DNA from: Hyphomicrobiales bacterium
GTDB taxonomy: Bacteria > Pseudomonadota > Alphaproteobacteria > Rhizobiales > Beijerinckiaceae
Length of the DNA: 64,000 nt
Direction: 5' to 3'
NCBI GenBank assembly: GCA_003963405.1
Contig: RXIY01000022.1
Coordinates: 124,001-188,000 of the forward strand
Shown here piece by piece: positions 1 through 8,206 of the stretch. The notes beneath the pieces were generated by a model that saw only the letters and a program-made list of their open reading frames with translations, made no database searches and was not told where the DNA came from. Each line of letters begins with the position of its first letter. Position 1 is the first letter of the stretch. A program made the position numbers and the translations under genes.

Positions 1-1
1 C

Positions 2-304
2 GGCTTCCTCATCGAAACCGTGCTGACGGCCTTCTTCCTGCTCGTCATTCTCGGCGTGACCGAAGGCCGCGCGCCTGTCGGCTTCGCGCCGATCGCCATC
101 GGCCTCGCTTTGACGCTGATCCATCTTGTCGATATTCCGGTCACCAACGCCTCGGTGAACCCGGCCCGTTCGACCAGCCAGGCGGTCTTCGTCGGCGGCT
201 GGGCGCTGGAGCAGCTCTGGCTGTTCTGGGTGGCGCCGCTACTCGGCGGCGTCATCGGCGGCCTCATCCATCGCTTCGCGCTGGCCGACGAGGCCACGGG
301 CTAA
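2..304 (+). CDS. aqpZ: Aquaporin Z-type water channel, C-terminal part (gene begins before the window)
   Basis: The first 100 visible residues are the C-terminal half of a MIP-family channel. They contain the second NPA box (NPAR, visible residues 53-56) that lines the pore, plus hydrophobic helices at about 7-20, 28-45 and 66-90. The reading frame runs in from base 2 without a start, so the 5' part is missing. AqpZ-type proteins are about 230 residues and let water cross the inner membrane; glycerol transport cannot be excluded without the first half. The gene ends in TAA and is followed 30 bp later by a strong terminator, so it is the last gene of its transcript. Confidence 0.85.
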   Translation, partial: GFLIETVLTAFFLLVILGVTEGRAPVGFAPIAIGLALTLIHLVDIPVTNASVNPARSTSQAVFVGGWALEQLWLFWVAPLLGGVIGGLIHRFALADEATG

Positions 305-333
305 AAGGCGATAGAGTCTTAACGATTGTCTCG

Positions 334-370
334 CGGGTCCGGCCGTTGCGGCTGGACCCGTTTTTTTTTT
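334..370 (+). terminator. Rho-independent terminator after aqpZ
   Basis: A GC-rich stem (CGGGTCC paired with GGACCCG, extended by GGCC/GGCT with one imperfect pair) closes a short loop. It is followed directly by ten T residues at 361-370, the classic form of an intrinsic terminator for the + strand aquaporin transcript. It lies just before the converging minus-strand gene that ends at 387. Confidence 0.85.
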
Positions 371-386
371 GTCGTTGACGCGGGGA

Positions 387-791
387 TCAGGCCCTTGCGA
401 CGGGAGCGCCCGGCGCCTGGAAGAGCGGGCCTCGAACCTGAGCGGGCTCGAGGGTTTGCGGCGCGCCGAAATAGGCGCGCACCTCGGGGGGCACTTCCGC
501 AAGTTTCTCGCTCAGCAGCGAAATCAGGAGGCTGACGCTTTCGGCGATATCGAGCCCCGGCTGATCGAGCCACTCGGTTCCCAGAAAGGCGGAGAGTTCG
601 TCGAGTTCGACCCGCTCGCTCTCCTGATCCATCAGCTCCGGCGGAAGATCATCCAGCCCGACGCCGAGCGCGCGGGCGAGGGCGGCGAGGGGCGACTCGC
701 CGTTTCGCCACCCGCCGACGTGATAGGCCAAAATGGCGCGTTTGGAGCCGCGCCAGTCGCAGTCGATACGGCTCCAATCCTGGTCGAGCAT
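387..791 (-). CDS. Hypothetical protein, 134 aa
   Basis: I do not recognise this protein. It starts with ATG at 791, six bases behind a strong Shine-Dalgarno sequence (AGGAG), which supports it as a real gene. The product is acidic and soluble, with no signal peptide or membrane segment. Predicted helical stretches lie at about residues 28-50 and 80-105, and the C-terminus is rich in Pro and Ala. It converges on the aquaporin gene, with the terminator at 334-370 between them, and lies downstream of the two secreted repeat-protein genes on the same strand. Confidence 0.6.
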   Translation of the reverse strand: MLDQDWSRIDCDWRGSKRAILAYHVGGWRNGESPLAALARALGVGLDDLPPELMDQESERVELDELSAFLGTEWLDQPGLDIAESVSLLISLLSEKLAEVPPEVRAYFGAPQTLEPAQVRGPLFQAPGAPVARA

Positions 792-854
792 GGTAAACTC
801 CTACACGCTGCATGCTTCATCTGCGGACCGCCCCCTCCTTTGGGAGCGGCTGGA

Positions 855-1178
855 TCAGGGCTGGAAGGGCGGCAGCGATTCGATGTGCTGGCCGAGACCC
901 ACGTAGTTCTGGCTCCCGATCTGACCGACGGCCGCATCGTTGCCGAGCTTGCCGCCCGCCTTGCCGATGGCGACCTGCTGAACGCCGAAGAAATTCACGA
1001 CGCTGCGCTGATCGGCGTTGACGCTGTTATTTTGTCCGAGCTGCACGCCCGCGGTGGCGCTCAGGAGCGGATTGCGAATGACGACGCCGATGAAATTCGG
1101 GTTCAGGCTCAGGAAACCACCCGCCTGCGCCTGGGCGGCTCCGGCGCAGAGAAGAACGGGGACAATCCAGTATTTCAT
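855..1178 (-). CDS. Small secreted protein with curlin-like QxGxxN repeats
   Basis: This is a 107-residue product with a clear signal peptide (residues 1-19, ending AQAQA). The ATG at 1178 is chosen because the signal peptide begins there and a GGAG sequence lies just upstream. The mature part is rich in Gly, Asn, Gln, Val and Ser. It carries motifs such as QLGQNN and QIGSQN that resemble the Q-x-G-x-x-N core of curlin amyloid repeats. I see no CsgEFG-type secretion genes nearby, so a curli role is only an inference. It may share a transcript with the next repeat protein, 115 bp upstream on the same strand. It could equally be an unrelated small exported protein. Confidence 0.65.
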   Translation of the reverse strand: MKYWIVPVLLCAGAAQAQAGGFLSLNPNFIGVVIRNPLLSATAGVQLGQNNSVNADQRSVVNFFGVQQVAIGKAGGKLGNDAAVGQIGSQNYVGLGQHIESLPPFQP

Positions 1179-1204
1179 TTCCGCTCCGCTTTTTTTGGCG
1201 CCCA

Positions 1205-1221
1205 CCCCTCTCGACGAGGGG
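1205..1221. repeat. Short GC-rich palindrome between the two repeat-protein genes
   Basis: CCCCTC and GAGGGG flank a 5-base spacer, giving a hairpin in either strand. Its composition matches the longer palindromes at 8128, 16930, 16998, 19515 and 26908, which suggests a degenerate member of the same dispersed family. There is no T tract, so it is not a convincing terminator. Confidence 0.4.
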
Positions 1222-1293
1222 CAGGGGCGCAATCTCGTTCCGGGCCGTGACCGACGCGGGCCACGACCCGTCAGCATCCCGCTAGAGCGGTTC

Positions 1294-1596
1294 TCAGTTG
1301 GCGCCGAAGCTCAGCGGAACCTGCCCCTGAATCACGACGGCCTTGTTGACCGCCTCGCCGCCCTTGGCCGTGTTGCCGATCGACTGGCTGACGTCCATCT
1401 TCTGCGCCAGCGCGGACTTGTCGCCGGCGTTGACCGGAAGCTGCACCTGGAGGCCGAGGAACTTGTTGGTCGCGACGCCGCCCTTGGCGGTATTGCCGAT
1501 CGACTGGCTGAGATTGGCCACCTGGCTGAGATCGATCGCGAAGGCGAAGGTCGTCGAAAGAGCGACGGCGGCCGAGGCGAGAAGCAGCTTTTTCAT
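1294..1596 (-). CDS. Small secreted protein with two SQSIGNTAKGG repeats
   Basis: A 100-residue protein with a typical signal peptide (residues 1-20, ending FAFA). The mature chain contains two near-identical blocks about 41 residues apart: SQSIGNTAKGGVATNK and SQSIGNTAKGGEAVNK, each followed by a short Q-x-Q-x-P segment. The duplication is also clear at DNA level. Start ATG at 1596 has GAAGGA upstream. The repeats recall short beta-strand or amyloid-type units such as curlin, but I know no named family for them. The gene lies just upstream of another small secreted repeat protein on the same strand, so the two may be made together. Confidence 0.7.
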   Translation of the reverse strand: MKKLLLASAAVALSTTFAFAIDLSQVANLSQSIGNTAKGGVATNKFLGLQVQLPVNAGDKSALAQKMDVSQSIGNTAKGGEAVNKAVVIQGQVPLSFGAN

Positions 1597-1915
1597 TTTG
1601 ATATTCCTTCGAGAATAAGGACGAAGCCCGGACCGGTCCGAACCTCGACGGAGACTTATCCAATCCTGGGAACCTGTTACTAGTCACCAATATGGCTGAT
1701 CTTGTAACGCAAGAATCGAAACAAAAGGTTATAACAAGTTACATATTGGGCAGGTTATTCTACCCAAAAGTCGTACGTAATTATACGTAGTCCCGGAGGC
1801 GCGACCATGCCGGGCGCGCCCTGTAGGCTCCGGGTCGATCCTCGGCTAGGATCAACCGGAGCAGGGGCTCCGGCGGAGACCTGCGTGCAAGTGAAGAGTT
1901 GAGAGGAGGGCTAAC
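1597..1915. other. Gene-free divergent promoter region
   Basis: This 319-bp spacer separates the minus-strand repeat-protein gene from the + strand META-domain gene. Bases 1690-1790 are strikingly AT-rich for this genome, and contain the TACGTA inverted repeat at 1774-1789. That makes it a likely promoter and operator region for the minus-strand pair. I see no small gene in it. Confidence 0.5.
1774..1789. promoter_or_regulatory. TACGTA-ATTA-TACGTA inverted repeat, candidate operator
   Basis: Two TACGTA hexamers, each itself palindromic, are separated by ATTA inside the AT-rich divergent region. It could bind a dimeric regulator. Which one is unknown; the position favours control of the secreted repeat proteins that start at 1596. 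Confidence 0.4.
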
Positions 1916-2341
1916 ATGCGTTCCGCCGTTCTTGGCGCCCTTCTGTCGGCGGCGTTTTGCGGCTCGGCCGTGTTGGTCACCCTAAATGCCTTGGCCGCGC
2001 CCGCGCTGACGGGCAAATGGCGAATCCTCACGGTGGCCGGCGTCGATGGGCTGGACGCCGGGAAGAGCCGCGCCGAATTCGCCGGAAACGGCCGATTCGC
2101 CTCCACCGTCGGCTGCAACCGAATCGCCGGGGCGCCGTCGACCTCCGGCGGCCGGCTGAGCTTCGGGCCGATGATGACGACGCGCATGGCCTGCCCGCCA
2201 CCGCTCGACCGGGTGGAGCAGAATTATCTCGCCGCACTGCAAGCGGCGCGCGGCTACAGGCTCGACGGAGAGCGGCTCCTTTTCCTTGACGAAAACGGCG
2301 AAACGCTCGTTGCGCTGGAGCGCGAGAGGGAGCGCCCCTAA
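1916..2341 (+). CDS. META/HslJ-domain exported protein
   Basis: A 141-residue protein with an N-terminal signal sequence (about residues 1-28). It is followed by a single META domain: the opening LTGKW, the central GCNRIAG (residues 66-72) and the late MMTTRMACP segment (86-94) are the usual family signatures. C67 and C93 are positioned as in many family members. HslJ-like META proteins are found in the envelope and are linked to heat or antibiotic stress; a precise reaction is not known. The stop overlaps by four bases the stop end of the converging oxidoreductase gene. Confidence 0.8.
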   Translation: MRSAVLGALLSAAFCGSAVLVTLNALAAPALTGKWRILTVAGVDGLDAGKSRAEFAGNGRFASTVGCNRIAGAPSTSGGRLSFGPMMTTRMACPPPLDRVEQNYLAALQAARGYRLDGERLLFLDENGETLVALERERERP

Positions 2342-3912
2342 GCCGTGGGCGCCGTCTCCAGCCGATGCGCCGCGAGCCGCGCGGCCTCTGCGCCCGAGAG
2401 CATGGCGCCATTGAAGCCATGTTCGCCGCCGAAGGCCGACGCGAGGAACAGCCCGCCAATGGGGGTCGCCGGCGTGCGCGGGAAGCCCATGAAGATCGGC
2501 TCCTCCGGAGGCAGCGGGGCAAAGCCGTAGACCGCGCCTTCCGGCGTGTTGAGATAGCTCGACATGGAGAAGGCGTTGAGCAGCATGCGCGAGGTCACGA
2601 GCCCCGAGATGCCGGGGTGGTCCTGCTCCAGCCGCGCCTGAATGGCGTCGAGCCAGGCCTCGCGGCGGGAGATCGCCTCTTCTTTCGTCAGCCCCTTCCA
2701 ATTGTCGAAGCGGTCGAGGCCGAGGACGCTGAGAAGAATGGGCGGCTCGTCCCAGAGCCCCGAATCGACCGCGGTGAAATTGGAGACGGCGTGCAGCGGC
2801 AATTCGCCCTTCGGCATGTCCGCCATGGCCGTGGCGCCGTCGCCATACTGGTCGAACCGCCCCATGGTCGAGGGCAGGTCGATCGTGAGGAAACTCGTCA
2901 GGCCGACCGTGGCCGGCTTCGCGCTCAGGCCGAAATTTGCGGAGAAGAGCGAAGTCGAGAGCGGCCGGCGGCCGAAGGCCTCCTCCATCTTCGCGCGGGC
3001 CGGCGCTTCCATCATGGCGGCCGCCGTTGCGGGCGCGCAATTGGCGAGCACGATGCGCGCCTCGATTCGCTCCTCATTGTCGCCCGCCCGCCGCGCGACG
3101 TGACGGACGGCGACGGCCGCGCCGTCGGCGTCCGTCTCGATCTGCGAGACGAGCCGGCCCATGCGCACCTGTCCGCCGGCCCTGGTGATGCATTTGGCGA
3201 GCTTGAGGCTCAACTGCCGCGAACCGCCCTTGATGTAGGCCCCGCCCGACGCGATGTAACCGCCCTGCGCCAGCGCATAATAAATCCACCATAGCCGGCG
3301 CGGATCGTCGCCATAATAGAGAAGATTGGCCCCGAGCGCGCATTTGAGCCCCTCGGCGCCGGCGAAGTCGCGCGTGAAGATTTCGTCGAGCGAGCTCATC
3401 CAGCCGTCCGCGGCGGGCTGGACCTCCCACAGGCCGCGAGAGAATTTCGCGAGCGAGCCCTCCTCGCGCGCCTGTTTGAGGTTCCACAAAGCGTCGTGGA
3501 TGTGCTCGACTTCCCCCAGAAAGCGTTTGATGGCGGCGTTCTTGTCGGGGAAGCGCGCGGCGAGCGCGTCATGCGCCGCCTCGAAACCGACCGGCAGTTC
3601 GAAGGGCTCGCCGAGAGGGCCGCCGCGCACCTTATAGAGCGGGCCGGTCGGCTGCCACTCGATCTCGTCGAGAATGCCGAGCCGGCTGAGGATATGATGT
3701 TTCACGTCGCGCGGATTGCGCGCGTCCGAGGTCTGGTGCAGCGAAGCCTCGACCCAGAGATCGCCGACCCGGTAGACCGAGGCCGCGCCGCCGATGCTGA
3801 AATTGCGCTCCAGAAGGCAAACGCTGTAACCGGCTTGCGCAAGCAGCGCGCCCGCCGTGAGGCCCCCGAGCCCGGAGCCGATCACCACGGCGTCGAATTT
3901 CCTGTCGCTCAT
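2338..3912 (-). CDS. FAD-dependent oxidoreductase of the phytoene desaturase/CrtISO type
   Basis: The 524-residue product begins with an FAD-binding Rossmann fold, GSGLGG at residues 12-17, then an ERN segment and GGAASVY, as in NAD(P)/FAD-dependent carotenoid desaturases, carotenoid isomerases and retinol saturases. The C-terminal GEHGFNGAMLSGAEAAR segment is the usual FAD-closing motif. The start at 3912 is preferred over the longer GTG/ATG options because the Rossmann fold starts at once and an AGAGG lies about 12 bases upstream. The substrate cannot be told from sequence; no other carotenoid genes are adjacent. It is divergent from msrB and converges on the META gene. Confidence 0.8.
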   Translation of the reverse strand: MSDRKFDAVVIGSGLGGLTAGALLAQAGYSVCLLERNFSIGGAASVYRVGDLWVEASLHQTSDARNPRDVKHHILSRLGILDEIEWQPTGPLYKVRGGPLGEPFELPVGFEAAHDALAARFPDKNAAIKRFLGEVEHIHDALWNLKQAREEGSLAKFSRGLWEVQPAADGWMSSLDEIFTRDFAGAEGLKCALGANLLYYGDDPRRLWWIYYALAQGGYIASGGAYIKGGSRQLSLKLAKCITRAGGQVRMGRLVSQIETDADGAAVAVRHVARRAGDNEERIEARIVLANCAPATAAAMMEAPARAKMEEAFGRRPLSTSLFSANFGLSAKPATVGLTSFLTIDLPSTMGRFDQYGDGATAMADMPKGELPLHAVSNFTAVDSGLWDEPPILLSVLGLDRFDNWKGLTKEEAISRREAWLDAIQARLEQDHPGISGLVTSRMLLNAFSMSSYLNTPEGAVYGFAPLPPEEPIFMGFPRTPATPIGGLFLASAFGGEHGFNGAMLSGAEAARLAAHRLETAPTA

Positions 3913-4035
3913 TTTCTGGCGTCGCCTCTTTATCGTAAGTCGCCCAACTCGACGGGCGCGGTCTGGCCAAAGCCGGATTCGCCCCCAACATAACATGGCG
4001 TCGCGCGCGGGCGCGGCCCGTTCGAGGAAGCGTCA

Positions 4036-4449
4036 ATGACAGAAGAAAGCTTTCCGGTCACGCGCAGCGAGGAGGAGTGGCGCGCGCGCCTCACGCGCGA
4101 GCAATATGAAGTGATGCGCGGCCATGGCACGGAGCGGCCGGGAAGTTGCGCGCTCAATCACGAGAAAAGGCGCGGCGTCTTTTGTTGCGCGGGCTGCGAC
4201 CAGCCGCTCTTCCGCTCGGGGGAGAAGTTCGAGAGCGGCACAGGCTGGCCGAGCTTCTTCGACCCCCTGCCGGGCGCGCTCGGCTCAACGGTGGACCGCG
4301 GCTACGGCATGGTGCGCACAGAGGTGCATTGCAGCCGGTGCGGGTCCCATCTCGGCCATGTGTTCCCCGATGGCCCCCCGCCGACCGGGCTGCGCTATTG
4401 CATCAACGGGGTCGCCCTGAATTTCATCCCCGAAAACGAGCCCGCATGA
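4036..4449 (+). CDS. msrB: Peptide-methionine (R)-S-oxide reductase MsrB
   Basis: This 137-residue enzyme has all MsrB signatures. C51 and C54 and the C99/C102 pair bind structural zinc. The ESGTGWPSF block (66-74) forms the active-site wall, and RYCIN carries the catalytic Cys122. It reduces the R epimer of methionine sulfoxide in oxidised proteins, using thioredoxin. There is no signal peptide, so it acts in the cytosol. GAGGAAG lies a few bases before the ATG. It is transcribed away from the FAD oxidoreductase and stands alone, with 639 bp without genes behind it. Confidence 0.95.
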   Translation: MTEESFPVTRSEEEWRARLTREQYEVMRGHGTERPGSCALNHEKRRGVFCCAGCDQPLFRSGEKFESGTGWPSFFDPLPGALGSTVDRGYGMVRTEVHCSRCGSHLGHVFPDGPPPTGLRYCINGVALNFIPENEPA

Positions 4450-4809
4450 TAAGGCTTTCTGATCGACCGATAGGGCCGGCGCTGCGACAGGCGGGTGCGA
4501 CAAAAATTTTTTCGACCTGCCTGTTTCCCGCCAAATGGCGCCCCATGGCCTCCCGTAGCGGATAGGGAAGGGCGGGGCCAACCTGGCCGCGAGACGCCGC
4601 TGTCGACATTCTGGCGCCTGCCGATTAGGCGCGATCCCGACATTGGCCTTCGAAGCGTTTCCCTAGAAAATACCGGGGGAAACGCGAATTCTTGTTGATA
4701 GTCGTCTTACCTGCCTGTTTGGATAGGCAAAGGGTAGATGGCTCGCCCCGCTCGAAGAATATGCGGCGCCCTCGATTCGCATCGTCGCGCGAGCGGGAAA
4801 GGCCGAATT

Positions 4810-4822
4810 GCTGCATTGCAGC
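4810..4822. promoter_or_regulatory. GCTGC-N3-GCAGC inverted repeat upstream of ftfL
   Basis: Perfect 5-bp arms around ATT, 28 bp before the larger palindrome at 4851. The pair of sites could be read by a LysR-type regulator such as QscR, which controls serine-cycle genes in Methylobacterium extorquens; that link is inference. Confidence 0.35.
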
Positions 4823-4850
4823 GTTGCACGCGCGCGCGTGATCGGCTGCT

Positions 4851-4875
4851 TGACGGGCAATTTTTATTGCCGTCA
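4851..4875. promoter_or_regulatory. 25-bp imperfect palindrome, candidate operator or RNA hairpin for ftfL
   Basis: The left arm TGACGG-G-CAAT and the right arm ATTG-CCGTCA match perfectly apart from one bulged G, around a TTTT loop. The first six bases overlap a TTGACG hexamer that could be a -35 element. It lies 214 bp upstream of the ftfL start, in the only long gap of this region. It could be a regulator site or an attenuator-like hairpin. Confidence 0.45.
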
Positions 4876-5088
4876 TACGAAGCCTGCACTCAAGGACGTT
4901 CGATGGGCTCATTGCGCGCGGCGGGCGGTCCGGGCGCGAGCCGGGCCTCGATGGGCCGAGGGCGAACTTAAGCGACGGTCGTTTGACAAGGCCGCGGACG
5001 CCAAGGCGGCGGGAGCCCCGCCGCACGCGCACCGGGGCCGATAATTTCCGGGGCCTGGCACAACGGGCTCGAGAGGGAGTGGAGCTAT

Positions 5089-6825
5089 ATGTCGTCATCT
5101 ACGTCAGCCGCCGCGTCGGGCGCGAGCGGGAAAGACAACCAGCACCTTTCGCCCAAGTCCGACATCGAGATTTCGCAGGCCGCCAACATGCGGCCGATCG
5201 TCGACGTGGCGCGCGACAAGCTCGGCATTCCGGCGGAGCACATTCAGCCCTATGGCCACTACAAGGGCAAGATTTCCCTCGACTACATCTCGTCGCTCGA
5301 GGGCAAGCCGGATGGCAAGCTCATTCTCGTGACGGCGATCACGCCGACGCCCGCCGGCGAAGGCAAGACCACGACCACGGTCGGCCTCACCGACGGTCTG
5401 AACCATATCGGCAAGAAGGCGCTCTGCTGCCTGCGCGAGCCTTCGCTCGGCCCCTGCTTCGGGGTGAAGGGCGGCGCGGCCGGCGGCGGCTATGCGCAGG
5501 TCGTGCCGATGGAGGACATCAACCTTCACTTCACGGGCGATTTCCACGCCATCGGCGCGGCCAATAATCTGCTCGCCGCGCTCATCGACAATCACGTCTA
5601 TTGGGGCAATTCCCTCGGCCTCGACACCCGCCGCATCTCCTGGCGCCGCGTCGTCGACATGAACGACCGCGCGCTGCGCTCGATCGTCTCCTCGCTCGGC
5701 GGCGTGTCGAACGGCTTCTCCCGCGAGGACGGCTTCGACATTACGGTGGCTTCCGAGGTCATGGCGATCTTCTGCCTCGCGTCGAATTTCGCCGATCTCC
5801 AGAAGCGTCTCGGCAATATCGTCGTCGGCCAGACGCGCGAGAAGAAGAACATTCGCGCCTCCGAGCTGAAGGCTGCGGGCTCCATGGCCGCGCTGCTCAA
5901 AGACGCGATCGCGCCCAATCTCGTGCAGACGCTCGAGAACAATCCGGCGATCATCCACGGCGGCCCCTTCGCCAACATCGCGCATGGCTGCAACTCGGTC
6001 ATCGCCACGAAGTCGGGCCTGAAACTTGCTGATTACGTGGTGACGGAAGCGGGCTTCGGCGCCGATCTCGGAGCCGAGAAGTTCTTCGACATCAAGTGCC
6101 GCAAGGCGGGCCTCAAGCCCGACATCACCGTGATCGTCGCGACCATTCGCGCGCTCAAGATGCATGGCGGCGTCGCCAAGGAAGATCTGAAGGGTGAAAA
6201 CGTCGAGGCGGTCGAGAAGGGCTTCGCCAATCTCAAGCGCCATATCGGCAACGTCCGCAAGTTCGGCGTGCCGGTGCTCGTCACGGTCAACAAATTCTCC
6301 TCCGACACGCCGGCCGAGATGGAGGCGCTCTATCGCCTGTGCAAGGCGGAAGGCGTCGACTGCGTCGTCGCGGACAACTGGGGCTCGGGCGGCGCCGGCG
6401 CCGCCGACCTGGCGCGCGCTGTCGTGCAGACGATCGAGTCGCAGCCCTCGAACTTCAAGCCGCTCTATCCCGACGACATGCCGCTCGCCGAGAAGGTGCG
6501 CACCATCGCCAAGGAGCTCTACGGCGCCGCCGACATCTCCTATGATTCGAGCGTCAAGGCGCGCTTCGCGGAACTGGAGAAGGAGGGCTTCGGCCACCTG
6601 CCGGTCTGCATCGCCAAGACGCAGTACAGCTTCTCGACCGATCAGAACGCCAAGGGCGCGCCCTCGGGCTTCGTGATTCCGATTCGCGAGCTGCGTCTCT
6701 CCGCGGGCGCCGAATTCGTCGTGGTGGTCTGCGGCGACATCATGACCATGCCCGGCCTGCCGAAGGTTCCGGCCGCCAACAACATCGAAGTGGGCGCGGA
6801 CGGCCGCATCAGCGGCCTGTTCTGA
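5089..6825 (+). CDS. fhs: Formate-tetrahydrofolate ligase (FtfL)
   Basis: The 578-residue product is a full-length formyl-THF synthetase. The nucleotide loop [13 protein letters not shown] lies at residues 85-97, followed by the family blocks [19 protein letters not shown] and [14 protein letters not shown]. It joins formate to THF with ATP in the cytosol. In methylotrophs this enzyme (ftfL) sends formate carbon into assimilation. About 20 N-terminal residues are Ser/Ala-rich and look unstructured. A GAGAGGGAG sequence precedes the ATG. It is the first gene of the serine-cycle block and follows a 639-bp leader with palindromes. mtdA and fchA, which act next on its product, lie 3 kb downstream. 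Confidence 0.97.
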   Translation: MSSSTSAAASGASGKDNQHLSPKSDIEISQAANMRPIVDVARDKLGIPAEHIQPYGHYKGKISLDYISSLEGKPDGKLILVTAITPTPAGEGKTTTTVGLTDGLNHIGKKALCCLREPSLGPCFGVKGGAAGGGYAQVVPMEDINLHFTGDFHAIGAANNLLAALIDNHVYWGNSLGLDTRRISWRRVVDMNDRALRSIVSSLGGVSNGFSREDGFDITVASEVMAIFCLASNFADLQKRLGNIVVGQTREKKNIRASELKAAGSMAALLKDAIAPNLVQTLENNPAIIHGGPFANIAHGCNSVIATKSGLKLADYVVTEAGFGADLGAEKFFDIKCRKAGLKPDITVIVATIRALKMHGGVAKEDLKGENVEAVEKGFANLKRHIGNVRKFGVPVLVTVNKFSSDTPAEMEALYRLCKAEGVDCVVADNWGSGGAGAADLARAVVQTIESQPSNFKPLYPDDMPLAEKVRTIAKELYGAADISYDSSVKARFAELEKEGFGHLPVCIAKTQYSFSTDQNAKGAPSGFVIPIRELRLSAGAEFVVVVCGDIMTMPGLPKVPAANNIEVGADGRISGLF

Positions 6826-6923
6826 TCGTCGAGCGCCGGGGTTTCCGGCGCCTTCGAACGCCAGCCGGCGCGCTGCGCTGGCGATATCCGTTGAAACCAG
6901 GAAAGCTCGAAGGGAGCTCAAAA

Positions 6924-8117
6924 ATGTCCAATTCCAGAATTCCGGGCCGCAATTTCCTGTTCGTCCCGGGTCCGACCAATCTTCCCGACCGCGTCCTGCG
7001 CGCGATGATGGTCGCCTCGGAAGATCATCGTTCGCCGATTTTCCCCGATCTCGTGAAGCCGCTGTTCCCGCAGCTCAAGAAGGTCTTCGAGACGGAGAAG
7101 GGCCACGCCTTCATTTTCCCGGCGTCGGGCACGGGCGGCTGGGAAGCGGCCATCACCAACACGCTGTCCCCCGGCGACAAGGTTCTCGCCCAGCGCTTCG
7201 GCCAGTTCTCCCATCTGTGGATCGACCTCGCCAACCGCCTCGGCCTCGAGGTCATCAAGCAGGAGCTTCCCTGGGGCACGGGCAATGATCCGGCGCTGAT
7301 CGAAGAGACGCTGAAGGCCGACAAGAATCACGAGATCAAGGCCGTCTTCGCCACGCACAACGAGACCGCGACGGGCGTGACCTCGGACATCGGCGCGGTG
7401 CGCAAGGCGATCGACGCCGCGAAGCATCCGGCGCTGCTCTTCGTCGACGGCGTGTCCTCGGTCGCGTCGCTGCCCTTCCACATGGACGAATGGGGCGTCG
7501 ACGTCATCGTGTCGGGTTCGCAGAAGGGCTTCATGCTGCCGGCCGGCCTGCTGCTGATGGCGGCGAGCCAGAAGGCGATCGAAGCGGGCAAGACCAACAA
7601 GTCGCGCCGCGCCTACTTCGAATTCCAGGACATGATCAAGAACAACGAGACCGGCTACTTCCCCTATACGCCGTCGATCCCGTTGCTGCATGGCCTCAAG
7701 GAAGCGCTGTCGATCCTCTTCGAAGAGGGTCTCGATCAGGTCTACAAGCGCCACCACCACCTCGCCGAGGGCGTTCGCGCCGCTGTTTCGGCCTGGGGCC
7801 TCCAGACCTGCGCCAAGGAGCCGAAGTGGAATTCGGACACCGTCACCGCCATCGTGGTGCCGGAAGGCTACAATGCCGCCAAGGTCATCGAGACCGCCTA
7901 CAAGCGCTATAACCTCGCGCTCGGCGCCGGCCTCTCGGAAGTCGCCGGCAAGGTGTTCCGCATCGGCCATCTCGGCGACCTCAACGAGCTGATGCTGCTC
8001 GGCGCCATCGCGGGCGCGGAAATGGCGATGCTCGACAACGGCATCAAGATCGAGGCCGGCTCCGGCGTCGCGGCCGCTCAGGCGGTCTATCGCGCCAATC
8101 CGCTCCTCAAGATGTAA
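6924..8117 (+). CDS. sgaA: Serine-glyoxylate aminotransferase
   Basis: A 397-residue class V aminotransferase. The PLP lysine is K201 in VSGSQKGF, with D175 in LLFVDGVSS as the ring-nitrogen contact. It opens with the NFLFVPGPTN block typical of serine/alanine-glyoxylate transaminases. It moves the amino group of serine to glyoxylate, giving hydroxypyruvate and glycine, a central serine-cycle step. The ATG at 6924 has AAGGGAG upstream; a frame-extending start 33 bp earlier lacks such support. It lies between ftfL and hprA, and HprA uses its hydroxypyruvate product. Confidence 0.96.
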   Translation: MSNSRIPGRNFLFVPGPTNLPDRVLRAMMVASEDHRSPIFPDLVKPLFPQLKKVFETEKGHAFIFPASGTGGWEAAITNTLSPGDKVLAQRFGQFSHLWIDLANRLGLEVIKQELPWGTGNDPALIEETLKADKNHEIKAVFATHNETATGVTSDIGAVRKAIDAAKHPALLFVDGVSSVASLPFHMDEWGVDVIVSGSQKGFMLPAGLLLMAASQKAIEAGKTNKSRRAYFEFQDMIKNNETGYFPYTPSIPLLHGLKEALSILFEEGLDQVYKRHHHLAEGVRAAVSAWGLQTCAKEPKWNSDTVTAIVVPEGYNAAKVIETAYKRYNLALGAGLSEVAGKVFRIGHLGDLNELMLLGAIAGAEMAMLDNGIKIEAGSGVAAAQAVYRANPLLKM

Positions 8118-8127
8118 TTTGACGAAG

Positions 8128-8173
8128 CCCTCTCCCCGCACGCGGGGAGAGGGTCTCTCCCGAAACGGGAGAG
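8128..8173. repeat. Two adjacent GC-rich palindromes between sga and hprA
   Basis: The first palindrome (8128-8153) has 12-bp arms, CCCTCTCCCCGC and its complement, around AC. The second (8155-8173) has CTCTCCCG/CGGGAGAG around AAA. There is no T tract, so read-through into hprA is expected. Related palindromes occur in five other gaps of this window. Confidence 0.7.
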
Positions 8174-8206
8174 CGCTGCAAGAAGAGTGAAGAACGGGGG
8201 AAGTTC

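Larger units (their letters stand above)
4450..5088. other. Long gene-free leader ahead of the serine-cycle cluster
   Basis: This 639-bp stretch holds no convincing gene: open frames are short, lack ribosome sites and have no recognisable protein character. It contains a GCTGC-ATT-GCAGC inverted repeat (4810-4822) and a larger imperfect palindrome (4851-4875). It probably carries the promoter and operators for ftfL and perhaps the whole cluster. An AT-rich run at 4500-4513 follows msrB. Confidence 0.5.

Noticed and set aside
369..1250. Plus-strand open frame of 293 codons across the first repeat-protein gene
   Set aside because: It opposes two genes with ribosome sites and a signal peptide, and its sequence is low in hydrophobic core.
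4625..5098. Minus-strand open frame of 157 codons in the ftfL leader
   Set aside because: No ribosome site, no protein-like character and it overlaps the ftfL start and the palindromes. The region looks regulatory.
5104..6921. Minus-strand open frame of 605 codons antisense to ftfL
   Set aside because: It mirrors the third-position GC pattern of ftfL. The Arg/Ala/Glu-rich sequence has no motif.
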